From Lachnoanaerobaculum gingivalis (GTDB lineage Bacteria > Bacillota > Clostridia > Lachnospirales > Lachnospiraceae): a stretch of 64,000 nucleotides of DNA. The translations under genes and the position numbers were made by a program. The notes below the pieces were generated by a model. The model made no database searches and was not told the DNA's origin. It worked only from the letters and a program-made list of their open reading frames with translations. The first letter of the stretch is position 1; every line of letters begins with the position of its first letter. The stretch spans positions 174,962 through 238,961 of the forward strand of contig NZ_RRCO01000004.1 in assembly GCF_003862475.1 (NCBI RefSeq), in the 5' to 3' direction. Below are positions 31,235 through 39,894 of this stretch, piece after piece.

Positions 31235-31313
31235 CCAGCTATTCAGAATCAAAACTATCTTATTGCCATACGGTCAATAAGCATTGCAAGTCTGTGACTT
31301 GCTCAGTTATTGT
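31222..31313 (+). repeat. 92-bp direct repeat, right copy
   Basis: Right copy of the repeat at 28,003-28,094 (five mismatches). The hairpin GCAAGTC-TGT-GACTTGC (31,286-31,302) is kept with a changed loop. This copy is followed by the ribosome binding site of the HEPN gene and is probably the original junction between hsdS and the distal genes. Confidence 0.8.
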
Positions 31314-31331
31314 TTATTATTGAGGAGTTAA

Positions 31332-31835
31332 ATGAAGTTTAGTGAAATAAAAGAGAACAATATCCTTCCGTTTGAAGTTGAAGATAGAGAGTTACAATTA
31401 CTATTTAGCTTTTTTCTTCATAAGGCACCTACGATAGATAGTTATTTGGCTTTAAAAAGCAACAAAAATAGTCAAAAATGGAATGATTTTATTCGAGATT
31501 GGAAAAAAGAATACTACAAGTTTTATTCAAAGTTCCCCAGTGATAATAAATTGGAACAGTATAAACTTACAGAAAAAGATACGATAGGAAATAAAGACAG
31601 AGCTTTTGTTTGTGTTAAAAAGGACAAAAAGGACAAAAAGGAAAGTGATTATGAGTGTTTTGTAAGACATCTTAGGAATGCCATTGCACATGGATATGTT
31701 TTTATGAAAAAACAAAAGAATAGAATATTTGTATTGCTTGAGGACTACAATAAGAATGGAAATCATACGGCGATTATTTTAGTTTCAAAATCAGATTTGA
31801 AAAAATTAAAAAAAGAAATGGAGAAGGATATATAA
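31332..31835 (+). CDS. HEPN-motif protein within the restriction operon
   Basis: A 167-residue, lysine-rich, mostly helical protein. It carries RNAIAHG with the R-x4-H pattern (R115, H120), the signature of HEPN-family ribonucleases found in abortive infection and toxin systems, including RloC/PrrC-like proteins associated with type I enzymes. No antitoxin partner is evident. ATG 31,332 after TTGAGGAG; its stop directly abuts the hsdR start (31,836). A likely role is a backup effector when restriction fails; this is inference from motif and position. Confidence 0.7.
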   Translation: MKFSEIKENNILPFEVEDRELQLLFSFFLHKAPTIDSYLALKSNKNSQKWNDFIRDWKKEYYKFYSKFPSDNKLEQYKLTEKDTIGNKDRAFVCVKKDKKDKKESDYECFVRHLRNAIAHGYVFMKKQKNRIFVLLEDYNKNGNHTAIILVSKSDLKKLKKEMEKDI

Positions 31836-34800
31836 ATGTTTACCGAATCCGACTACGAAAATTCAATAATTGAATTATTTCAAAACAACCTGGAATATGA
31901 ATATATATATGGTCCGGATATTGAAAGAGATTTCTATAGTCCATTATATGAAGATGTTTTGATAGATTCACTGCATCATTTGAATAGAAATTTACCTAAT
32001 GATGCTATTCAGGAAGCGTTACATAAGCTCAAGAATTTTGAAAATGGTGAGCTTGTGCAGAAAAACGCTACTTTTATGGATTACCTGCAAAACGGTATAA
32101 CGGTAAGATATTTTTTAGATGGGGAAGAACGTTCAGCTATTGTATACCTTGCCGACTACAAAAAGCCTGAAAATAACTCATTTATTATTGCTAACCAGTG
32201 GACTTTTATTGAAAATAGCAACAAACGTCTGGACATTATTCTGTTTTTGAACGGTCTCCCGCTTGTGTTAGTTGAACTGAAATCTCCCTCTCGTGAAGAA
32301 ACGGATGCTTCAGAAGCTTACAGGCAACTACGTAACTACATGCAAGAAATTCCATCTATGTTTGTCTATAATGCCATATGTGTTATGAGCGATCAGTTGA
32401 CATCGAAAGCCGGGACAATAACTTCCGGTGAAGACCGCTTCATGGAATGGAAAACAAAAGATGGTAATTATGAGAATACTCAGTATGCTCAGTTTGATAC
32501 TTTCTTTGAGGGTATATTCAAAAAAGAAAGATTACTTGATATTATCAAGAACTTTATTTGCTTTTCAAATGAGGGGATTAACACCTATAAAATTCTTGCC
32601 GGATACCATCAGTATTTTGCTGTAAGAAAAGCGGTTGAGTCAACAAAACACGCTACTGTTACTGACGGTAAAGGTGGTGTTTTTTGGCATACACAAGGAA
32701 GCGGTAAATCTCTCTCAATGGTGTTCTATGCCCATTTATTACAGGAGGCATTGGATAGTCCTACTATTGTTGTACTCACTGACAGAAATGACTTGGATGA
32801 TCAACTTTACGGACAGTTTGCAAAGTGTAAAGACTTTTTGAGACAAGAACCTATACAGGCGGAGAGTAGGGAAAATCTAAAAACTTTGCTTGCCGGAAGA
32901 CAGGCAAACGGTATTATCTTTACTACCATGCAGAAATTTGAGGAGTCTGATGAGCCGCTTTCTGAACGTAATAATATTATAGTTATGGCAGATGAGGCAC
33001 ATAGGGGTCAGTATGGACTTGCAGAGAAAATTAAGATTGTAAAGAATGATGCCGGTAAGGAAGAGGCAAAGCGAGTTATCGGCACAGCAAGAATTATTCG
33101 AAATTCACTGCCTAATGCCACATATATAGGATTTACAGGTACGCCTATTTCGTCTAAAGACAGAAGCACTCGTGAGGTATTTGGAGATTATATCGATATT
33201 TACGATATGACACAGGCTGTTGAAGACGGTGCAACCAGACCGGTGTATTATGAGAGCCGTGTTATAAAGTTGAACTTGGATCAAGAGATATTGGATAAGA
33301 TTGATGCAGAGTATGATTTGATGGCTCTGAATGCAGATGAAGAAGTAATTGAGAAGAGCAAAAGAGAGCTTGGTCAGATGGAAGCGGTGCTAGGAAATGA
33401 TAATACCATAAATTCGCTAGTTTGTGATATTCTTGACCACTATGAAAATAACAGAGAGAATCTGCTTACCGGAAAGGCTATGATTGTAGCATATTCACGT
33501 CCTATTGCTATGAAGATTTATAAGCGGATTTTGGAACTACACCCTGATTGGAGCGAAAAGGTGGGGGTTGTTATGACATCAGGAAATAATGATCCGGAGG
33601 AATGGAGACAGATTATCGGAAACAAGCATTACAAGGATGAACTTGCAAAGAAGTTCAAAGATAACAACAGCCCTATGAAGATTGCCATAGTTGTTGATAT
33701 GTGGCTTACCGGCTTTGATGTTCCATCTCTTGCTACAATGTATGTATACAAGCCGATGGCAGGTCATAATTTAATGCAGGCTATTGCTCGTGTTAATCGT
33801 GTGTTCCGTGACAAGGAAGGTGGTCTTGTTGTTGACTATGTAGGTATTGCTACAGCATTGAAACAGGCAATGAATGACTATACATCCAGGGATAAAAAGA
33901 ATTATGGAGATACTGATGTATCAAAAGTTGCATATCCAAAGTTCTTGGAGAAACTGGCAGTATGTCGTGATAAATTCCACGGATATGATTATTCGAAATT
34001 TAAAAGTGGTACAGATCTGGAAAGAGCAAAGGCTATCAGTGGTGCTGTGAATTTTATTATTGGGAGAGAAAAGGTTGATGATAAATACTCATTTGTAAAA
34101 GAAGCTATTATGCTTCATCAGGCATTATCGCTATGTTCGTCATTGGTTGATGAAGATAATAGATTTGAAGCTGCTTTTTTTGAGGCGGTTAGAGTTCTCG
34201 TCATCAGACTTACTGTTACAGGTGTAGGGAAAAAGATTTCGTTACCTGAAATGAATGCAAGAATAAATGAACTTCTTAAGCAGAGTATTAAAAGTGACGG
34301 TGTTATAAATCTGTTCTCGGATATTAAAGAGGAGTTTTCTTTGTTTGATCCGAAGTTTCTTCAGGAAGTAGCTAATATGAAAGAGAAAAATCTTGCAGTA
34401 GAGCTATTGAAGAAGTTGATTGCAGAGCAGGTCTCTGTTTATCGTAGAACAAATATTGTTAAATCTGAGAAGTTTAGTGAGATTATGCAACGTTCTATTA
34501 ATGCGTATCTTAATGGTATGCTGACTAATGAAGAAGTTATTGAGGAAATGCTAAAACTTGCAAAACAGATTGCAGCAGACCAAAAAGAGGGTAATAAACT
34601 TGGGCTTAATGCTGATGAGCTTGCATTTTATGACGCTTTGACAAAGCCACAAGCAATTAAAGATTTTTATGAAAATGAGGAGCTTGTCGCAATAACAAAA
34701 GAGTTGGCAGAAACCCTTAGAAAAAATAAGACGATTGATTGGCAGAAACGTGAATCCGCAAGGGCAAAAATGCGTATGCTTATTAAAAAGCTTTTGAAGA

Positions 34801-34976
34801 AACACAAATATCCGCCTGAGGGAATGGATGATGCCGTTCAGACAGTTATGACACAATGTGAGCTATGGACTGATAATTACAGCTTTGAAGAAAATAATAA
34901 TATCTATAAATATAATATTAATACAGAAGAAGCTTTGCCGATGGTTGCGGAAGAAGGTGTGAAATATAATACGTAA
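31836..34976 (+). CDS. hsdR: Type I restriction endonuclease subunit HsdR
   Basis: A 1,046-residue translocase-nuclease. The N-terminal PD-(D/E)xK nuclease has RLD (D133) and VELK (E147, K149). The superfamily 2 motor has Walker A TQGSGKS (286-292), DEAH (386-389), the GFTGTP motif III, and the VAYSRPIAMKIY and AIARVNRVF motifs of the second RecA domain. The C-terminal helical region that docks to the methylase is present. Complete. Last gene of the island; no strong terminator is visible before the metK promoter. Confidence 0.95.
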   Translation: MFTESDYENSIIELFQNNLEYEYIYGPDIERDFYSPLYEDVLIDSLHHLNRNLPNDAIQEALHKLKNFENGELVQKNATFMDYLQNGITVRYFLDGEERSAIVYLADYKKPENNSFIIANQWTFIENSNKRLDIILFLNGLPLVLVELKSPSREETDASEAYRQLRNYMQEIPSMFVYNAICVMSDQLTSKAGTITSGEDRFMEWKTKDGNYENTQYAQFDTFFEGIFKKERLLDIIKNFICFSNEGINTYKILAGYHQYFAVRKAVESTKHATVTDGKGGVFWHTQGSGKSLSMVFYAHLLQEALDSPTIVVLTDRNDLDDQLYGQFAKCKDFLRQEPIQAESRENLKTLLAGRQANGIIFTTMQKFEESDEPLSERNNIIVMADEAHRGQYGLAEKIKIVKNDAGKEEAKRVIGTARIIRNSLPNATYIGFTGTPISSKDRSTREVFGDYIDIYDMTQAVEDGATRPVYYESRVIKLNLDQEILDKIDAEYDLMALNADEEVIEKSKRELGQMEAVLGNDNTINSLVCDILDHYENNRENLLTGKAMIVAYSRPIAMKIYKRILELHPDWSEKVGVVMTSGNNDPEEWRQIIGNKHYKDELAKKFKDNNSPMKIAIVVDMWLTGFDVPSLATMYVYKPMAGHNLMQAIARVNRVFRDKEGGLVVDYVGIATALKQAMNDYTSRDKKNYGDTDVSKVAYPKFLEKLAVCRDKFHGYDYSKFKSGTDLERAKAISGAVNFIIGREKVDDKYSFVKEAIMLHQALSLCSSLVDEDNRFEAAFFEAVRVLVIRLTVTGVGKKISLPEMNARINELLKQSIKSDGVINLFSDIKEEFSLFDPKFLQEVANMKEKNLAVELLKKLIAEQVSVYRRTNIVKSEKFSEIMQRSINAYLNGMLTNEEVIEEMLKLAKQIAADQKEGNKLGLNADELAFYDALTKPQAIKDFYENEELVAITKELAETLRKNKTIDWQKRESARAKMRMLIKKLLKKHKYPPEGMDDAVQTVMTQCELWTDNYSFEENNNIYKYNINTEEALPMVAEEGVKYNT

Positions 34977-34997
34977 ATCTTAGTATCAAAATTAATA

Positions 34998-35026
34998 TTT
35001 ACATAACTATATGAAAATGGTATACT
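34998..35026 (+). promoter_or_regulatory. Promoter of the SAM riboswitch-metK transcript
   Basis: -35 TTTACA (34,998-35,003), 17-base spacer, -10 TATACT (35,021-35,026). The expected start near 35,033 lies 40 bases before the riboswitch. Confidence 0.7.
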
Positions 35027-35072
35027 ATGACTGCTACAAAATAAATTTGCCCTGATGGGTATATACATATAC

Positions 35073-35167
35073 ACTTATTAAGAGTGACGGAGAGTTAAGG
35101 ATCTGTGATGTCACGGCAACCCCTTTTAGGAAGGTGCCAACCTGAGCGAGAAATCGAGCAATGAGTG
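35073..35167 (+). ncRNA. SAM-I (S-box) riboswitch aptamer
   Basis: S-box leader. P1 is formed by CACTTATT (35,073-35,080) and AATGAGTG (35,160-35,167). The hallmark AAGAG...GGAGAG and CACGGCAACC segments and the GGTGCCAACCTG and GAGCGAGAAATCGAG helices are in order. Binding of S-adenosylmethionine lowers transcription of the downstream SAM synthetase gene through the terminator that follows, giving product feedback. Confidence 0.9.
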
Positions 35168-35175
35168 GAAACCTT

Positions 35176-35200
35176 AGTCCACCGTTTGGTGGGCTTTTTT
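35176..35200 (+). terminator. Riboswitch expression-platform terminator
   Basis: AGTCCACC (35,176-35,183), GTTT loop, GGTGGGCT (35,188-35,195) and a T-run. It follows the aptamer by nine bases and is the probable off-state structure. Confidence 0.85.
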
Positions 35201-35269
35201 AGATATCGGCTTTATAAAAGATGGTTTATATTCTAAGGTTTATATATAAGTGTAAAAGATAGGAGAAAA

Positions 35270-36454
35270 ATGGAAGAGAGAAGACTTTTTACTTCAGAGT
35301 CAGTTACTGAAGGACATCCTGATAAGATGTGCGATCAGATTTCAGATGCAATATTGGATGCATATTTAAGTGCAGACCCGGATTCAAGAGTGGCTTGTGA
35401 GACAGCTACAACTACAGGAATGGTACTTGTAATGGGAGAAATCTCATCAAAGGCTACTGTAGATATCCAAAAGATAGTTAGAGAAACTGTAAGAGAAATA
35501 GGCTATGACAGAGCAAAATACGGCTTTGACTGTGATACCTGCAGTGTACTTGTAGCACTTGATGAGCAGTCAAGTGATATAGCAATGGGTGTTGACAAGG
35601 CGCTTGAGGTTAGAGAGCATATTGATTTAGAGGATGAGGACAATGGTGCCGGTGACCAGGGACTTATGTTCGGATATGCTACAGATGAAACAAAGGAGTT
35701 TATGCCATACCCTATATATCTTGCACATAATCTTGCAAAGAGACTTACACAGGTAAGAAAAAACGGTACTTTAAACTATTTAAGACCTGACGGTAAGACA
35801 CAGGTTACAGTAGAGTATGATGAAGAAGGTAAGCCTGTAAGAATAGATACAGTTGTACTTTCTACACAGCATGACGAGGATGTGGAGCAGGAGCAGATTC
35901 ATACAGATATAAAGAAATATGTATTTGATGAAATTATTCCTCAGGATATGGTGGATGAGAATACAAAGTATTTTATAAATCCTACAGGCAGATTTGTTAT
36001 AGGTGGACCTCATGGAGACTCAGGACTTACAGGAAGAAAGATAATAGTGGATACTTACGGCGGCTATGCAAGGCATGGCGGCGGTGCTTTCTCAGGTAAG
36101 GACAGTACAAAGGTGGACAGATCGGCAGCTTACGCGGCAAGATATGTTGCAAAGAATATAGTAGCTGCAGGACTTGCAAAAAAATGTGAGATTCAGTTAT
36201 CTTATGCTATCGGTGTGGCTCATCCTACATCTATTTCCGTAGATACTTTCGGAACAGGAAAGATAAGTGACGGTGCAATAGTAGAGCTTATCAGAAAGCA
36301 TTTTGATTTAAGACCTACTGCAATCATAAAGATGCTTGACCTTAGAAAGCCGATATTTAAGCAGACTGCGGCATACGGACATTTTGGAAGAGATGATTTA
36401 AGTCTTCCATGGGAAAGACTTGATAAAGTGGAAGAACTTAAGAAGGCTATCTGA
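35270..36454 (+). CDS. metK: S-adenosylmethionine synthetase
   Basis: A 394-residue methionine adenosyltransferase making SAM from methionine and ATP. Signatures are intact: GHPDK (15-19, ATP binding), [12 protein letters not shown] (126-137) and [20 protein letters not shown]. Under the control of a SAM-I riboswitch. ATG 35,270 after AGGAGAA. Its stop overlaps the start of the sensor kinase gene (TGATG), so SAM supply and this two-component system share a transcript, an unusual pairing. Confidence 0.97.
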   Translation: MEERRLFTSESVTEGHPDKMCDQISDAILDAYLSADPDSRVACETATTTGMVLVMGEISSKATVDIQKIVRETVREIGYDRAKYGFDCDTCSVLVALDEQSSDIAMGVDKALEVREHIDLEDEDNGAGDQGLMFGYATDETKEFMPYPIYLAHNLAKRLTQVRKNGTLNYLRPDGKTQVTVEYDEEGKPVRIDTVVLSTQHDEDVEQEQIHTDIKKYVFDEIIPQDMVDENTKYFINPTGRFVIGGPHGDSGLTGRKIIVDTYGGYARHGGGAFSGKDSTKVDRSAAYAARYVAKNIVAAGLAKKCEIQLSYAIGVAHPTSISVDTFGTGKISDGAIVELIRKHFDLRPTAIIKMLDLRKPIFKQTAAYGHFGRDDLSLPWERLDKVEELKKAI

Positions 36455-37485
36455 TGAAAATCGGCTCCGGTTTATTTTCGATATTTTGCCTTATAATAAT
36501 CATACCGTCTATACTTCTTATATACAGTATGAATTATGATACCACGGGCAATATAGGTATCTGGCTTACCATTCTTGTGACCATAATAGATATTGTGGCG
36601 GTTGTTATGTGGGTTTGGATCTATAAAAGGATTCTTGTTCCTCTGGATAAATTACAAATCGCCACAAAGAGGATAGCAGACGGAGATTTGGATTATCAAT
36701 TAGATGAAAGAGATTTTTCTGAGATTCCTTTTTTATACAATGATTTTGAGAGAATGAGAATCAAGTTAAAAGAAGATGAAGAGGAAAAAAAGCTTTCCGA
36801 AGATGCGGCAAAAGAGCTGGTAAGTAATATTTCTCATGATTTAAAGACACCGCTTACAGCAATAAGAGGATATGTGGAGGGAATACTTGACGGTGTTGCC
36901 TCCTCGCCTCAAAAGACAAGAGATTACCTGAATACGATATATAATAAGACAAATGATATGACTTCATTGATTGATGAATTGCTGTATTATTCGCAGGTTG
37001 CAGAAAAACACATGTCCTATAAATATGAAAAAATTTATGTAAAAGAATTTTTTGATGAATATGTAAAGGATTTGTATCTGGAACTTGAAACAATAAAAAT
37101 TAAGTTTGAGTATATAGTTGATATAGGCCGTAATACTGTTATAGATATGGATAAGGAACAGATAAAGAGAGCCTTAAACAATATAGTTTCAAATGCTGTG
37201 AAATATATGGACAAGGAAGAACCTGAAATTCATTTTAGAGTCACAGAAACGTCGGATGCAATAAATATACAAATCTCGGATAACGGCAGAGGGATAGATG
37301 AAAAAGATTTGCCACATATATTTGAGAGATTTTACAGAAGCGATGTGTCAAGAAATACTAAACTTGGAGGTAGCGGTATAGGACTTTCTATTGTAAAAAA
37401 AGTAATAGAAAATCATGAGGGAAGTGTTGTAGCTGTGTCTAAACCCGGTGTAGGAACAGAGGTTGGCATAGAGTTAAAGAAGTAG
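36454..37485 (+). CDS. Sensor histidine kinase (VanS/PhoR-like)
   Basis: A 343-residue membrane kinase. Two transmembrane helices (about 9-25 and 36-57) enclose an external loop of only ten residues, so signals are probably read in or at the membrane. A HAMP domain (KRILVPLDKLQIATKRIADG) is followed by HisKA with phospho-acceptor H128 (NISHDLKTPLTAIRGY) and HATPase_c with N box NIVSNAVKY, DNGRGID and GGSGIGLSI. Starts at ATG 36,454 within the metK stop codon. Paired with the response regulator 10 bases downstream. Confidence 0.93.
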   Translation: MKIGSGLFSIFCLIIIIPSILLIYSMNYDTTGNIGIWLTILVTIIDIVAVVMWVWIYKRILVPLDKLQIATKRIADGDLDYQLDERDFSEIPFLYNDFERMRIKLKEDEEEKKLSEDAAKELVSNISHDLKTPLTAIRGYVEGILDGVASSPQKTRDYLNTIYNKTNDMTSLIDELLYYSQVAEKHMSYKYEKIYVKEFFDEYVKDLYLELETIKIKFEYIVDIGRNTVIDMDKEQIKRALNNIVSNAVKYMDKEEPEIHFRVTETSDAINIQISDNGRGIDEKDLPHIFERFYRSDVSRNTKLGGSGIGLSIVKKVIENHEGSVVAVSKPGVGTEVGIELKK

Positions 37486-37495
37486 GAGATATAAA

Positions 37496-38185
37496 ATGGG
37501 CAAAGTTCTTATAATAGAGGATGAAGTAAGTATAGCTGAGCTGGAAAGGGATTATTTGGAAATATCCGGCTTTGAGGTCGATATTTCAACTGACGGTAAA
37601 GAAGGACTTGGAAGAGCGTTAAATGAAGACTATGAGTTGGTATTACTGGATTTGATGCTGCCCGGAGTTGACGGATATGAGATATGTAAGCAGATAAGAG
37701 CTGTAAAAGAGATACCTATTATCATGGTTAGTGCAAAAAAGAATGATATTGACAAGATAAGAGGACTTGGACTGGGAGCGGATGATTATATGACCAAGCC
37801 TTTTTCACCAAGTGAACTTGTAGCAAGGGTAAAGGCACATATTAACAGATATGACAGGTTGGCAGGTGTTTTAACAGCAAATAAGGACATTGTAGAAATC
37901 AGAGATTTGAAGATAGATGCAGGTTCCAGAAGAGTTTGGGGCTATGGAGATGAAAAAACATTGACTGCCAAGGAGTTTGATATACTCTACTTTCTTGCAA
38001 AGCATCCGAACAAGGTATATTCAAAAGAAGATTTGTTTAAAGAAGTATGGGGGCTTGAGTCAATGGGTGATATTTCAACAGTTACCGTACATATCAAAAA
38101 TATCAGAGAAAAAATAGAACAGGACAGTTCCAAACCGCAATTTATAGAAACTATTTGGGGTGTAGGGTATAGATTTAGAGGATAA
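37496..38185 (+). CDS. OmpR/PhoB-family response regulator
   Basis: A 229-residue regulator: receiver domain with phospho-acceptor D52 (LLDLMLPGVDGYE), acidic pocket IIEDE and KPFSPSEL lysine, then a winged-helix DNA-binding domain (TAKEFDILYFLAKHPNKVYS to VGYRFRG). Cognate to the kinase just upstream. Kinase-before-regulator is the less usual order. Targets cannot be inferred. Followed by a strong terminator. Confidence 0.94.
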   Translation: MGKVLIIEDEVSIAELERDYLEISGFEVDISTDGKEGLGRALNEDYELVLLDLMLPGVDGYEICKQIRAVKEIPIIMVSAKKNDIDKIRGLGLGADDYMTKPFSPSELVARVKAHINRYDRLAGVLTANKDIVEIRDLKIDAGSRRVWGYGDEKTLTAKEFDILYFLAKHPNKVYSKEDLFKEVWGLESMGDISTVTVHIKNIREKIEQDSSKPQFIETIWGVGYRFRG

Positions 38186-38189
38186 AGAT

Positions 38190-38218
38190 ATGGGGCGACA
38201 AAAGTCGGCCCCATTTTT
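38190..38218 (+). terminator. Terminator after the two-component system
   Basis: ATGGGGC-GAC, loop AAAA, GTC-G-GCCCCAT (38,190-38,214) and TTTTT. Serves the metK operon; it lies next to the end of the convergent azlD gene. Confidence 0.85.
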
Positions 38219-38519
38219 ATACAATAAAATATTCAATAATAAGTACAAGGCTACAGCATAGAAGTGCAACCTTAAAAAGATTTGCGCCAAACAGGGCCGC
38301 AATTATCCCTGCAATAAAGCTTATAAGTGCGGCTGTCTTTGACATTGTAGCATTTAGTATTGCCGGAAAGGTCATTACTGAGAGAGTGACATAGGGAACA
38401 TAGTATAAAAATGATCTGATAAAGGTGTTTTTAATTTTTTTTCTTATAATTGTAAGAGGAAGAACCCTTATCATATAGGTAACTGCAAACATTATAAAAA
38501 TATATATCCATTTATTCAT
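38217..38519 (-). CDS. azlD: Branched-chain amino acid exporter subunit AzlD
   Basis: A 100-residue membrane protein with three to four helices (MNKWIYIFIMFAVTYMIRVL start, SFIAGIIAALFGANLF). AzlD-type small subunits work with AzlC in export of branched-chain amino acids or related compounds. Its start overlaps the end of azlC by eight bases, indicating translational coupling. Confidence 0.87.
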   Translation of the reverse strand: MNKWIYIFIMFAVTYMIRVLPLTIIRKKIKNTFIRSFLYYVPYVTLSVMTFPAILNATMSKTAALISFIAGIIAALFGANLFKVALLCCSLVLIIEYFIV

Positions 38520-39234
38520 CGGCTACTCCGTTCTTTAAAGGAAAGAATATCGCTCCGAGAGCAGATATTATAACAGTCAAAAGTATTGTCTTTATTCCAT
38601 CGGATATATGGAAAAACTTAAAGGAGAATATATAGCTGAGTGAAAAACTGACAGTGACCAAAGCAAGTATTTTCATATCAGCTTTTGCGGCAGGAACTAT
38701 TATTGCAATAAACATTCCGTAAAGTGCCACACTGAAAGCTGAAACCAACCTCACAGGCAAAATATTTCCGGCTATAGCACCGAAGAATGTACCGAATGAC
38801 CATGCCGGTGATGCGACAAGCATTACACCGAAAGTATAGTAAGGATTTATATCTCCGGGTCTTGCAATGGATACTGCAAAAACCTCATCTGTCAGCATAT
38901 GTGCGATTATAAATATATGGTGCAGAGGTGTATCCTTTCTTATTCTCTGGCTCATGGCAATACTCATTAAAAGATATCTGGCATTTGCTATAAGAGTAAT
39001 AACAGCAATTTCTATATAAGTTGAGGATATGGCAATCATTGAAAAGCCTGCATATTCTCCTGCAGAGGCATTGTTTAGAAAACTTGCAACAAGTCCTTGA
39101 AAAGGTGACAGTCCTGATTTTGTAGCCATTATACCAAGTGAAAATGATACGGCAAAGTATCCGAGAGCAATCGGAATACCGTCTCTGATGCCTAAAAATA
39201 AAATATCTTTATTTTTGCTAAATTTATACTCCAT
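38512..39234 (-). CDS. azlC: Branched-chain amino acid exporter subunit AzlC
   Basis: A 240-residue permease of the LIV-E/AzlC family with about seven to eight membrane helices. The family motif GLSPFQGLVASFLNNASAGEYA is present in the N-terminal third (seen as GLSPFQGLVASFLNNAS). Together with AzlD it forms a two-component exporter. Intact and of normal length. A possible minus-strand promoter, TTCCAC (39,285-39,290) and TACAAT (39,263-39,268) with 16-base spacing, lies upstream. Confidence 0.9.
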   Translation of the reverse strand: MEYKFSKNKDILFLGIRDGIPIALGYFAVSFSLGIMATKSGLSPFQGLVASFLNNASAGEYAGFSMIAISSTYIEIAVITLIANARYLLMSIAMSQRIRKDTPLHHIFIIAHMLTDEVFAVSIARPGDINPYYTFGVMLVASPAWSFGTFFGAIAGNILPVRLVSAFSVALYGMFIAIIVPAAKADMKILALVTVSFSLSYIFSFKFFHISDGIKTILLTVIISALGAIFFPLKNGVADE

Positions 39235-39343
39235 AAAAAACCTTCTAAAAAATGATATTTCTATTGTACTACAAAAATCATATCGTGGAATAAAAATTTA
39301 TACCGATTTTATTATAATCGATTTGGCAAAATAAAAGCTTGCA

Positions 39344-39372
39344 TTGTCTTTATTATAAAAAAATGTTATGAT
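39344..39372 (+). promoter_or_regulatory. Probable promoter of the Asp23/fakA/recG operon
   Basis: -35 TTGTCT (39,344-39,349), 17-base spacer, -10 TATGAT (39,367-39,372). The remaining leader to 39,522 has no gene; a D-arm-like piece near 39,466-39,482 is not a tRNA. Confidence 0.5.
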
Positions 39373-39522
39373 TAAGTATCTTAGATATGTTATGTACCTC
39401 AATAGCAGATTTAGGAGATATTAAAAATATCTATAAAACTACGAAAAGTATTTACTCTTTCATAGTTAAGTGGTAAGACCACAGTATAAAGTCTTTTGAC
39501 GATAAAATGATTGGAGGGTTAT

Positions 39523-39882
39523 ATGAACAAAGGTCAAATCAATACAAATCTTGGTCAGATAAGCATAAATCCGGATGTTATAGCATTCTATGTAGGAATA
39601 CAGGCGGTTGAATGCTTCGGTATAGTTGGTATGGCGGCAGTTTCTGTAACAGACGGTATATCAAGACTTTTGAAGAGAGAAAATCTCACAAAGGGCATCA
39701 GTGTAAAAATAGAGGATAATAAGTTGATTTTGGATTTCCATATCATAGTTGCGTATGGACTTAGCATAAGTGCTATAACTCAAAATCTAATAGAGACTAT
39801 CCAGTATAAGGCAGAGAAGTTTACCGGAATGAAAGTAAAGAAAATAAATATATTCGTAGAAGGTGTACGAATAATAGACTAA
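39523..39882 (+). CDS. Asp23/Gls24 family envelope stress protein
   Basis: A 119-residue protein of the Asp23/DUF322 family (ISINPDVIAFYVGIQAVECFG, VKIEDNKLILDFHIIVAYG, VKKINIFVEGV). In Firmicutes such proteins are linked to the cell envelope and regularly precede the DAK-type kinase gene, as here. Start ATG 39,523 after TTGGAGGG. Twelve bases before the next gene. Confidence 0.9.
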   Translation: MNKGQINTNLGQISINPDVIAFYVGIQAVECFGIVGMAAVSVTDGISRLLKRENLTKGISVKIEDNKLILDFHIIVAYGLSISAITQNLIETIQYKAEKFTGMKVKKINIFVEGVRIID

Positions 39883-39894
39883 GGAGGAGTTTTT

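Noticed and set aside
28003-31313. CRISPR array or insertion sequence as explanation for the repeats
   Set aside because: Only two 92-bp copies 3.2 kb apart with genes between, no regular spacers, and no transposase; the recombinase and hsdS homology explain them better.
39455-39510. tRNA-like stretch with a D-arm-like GTTAAGTGGTAAGACCAC
   Set aside because: No acceptor stem, anticodon arm or GTTCGA T-loop can be placed around it.
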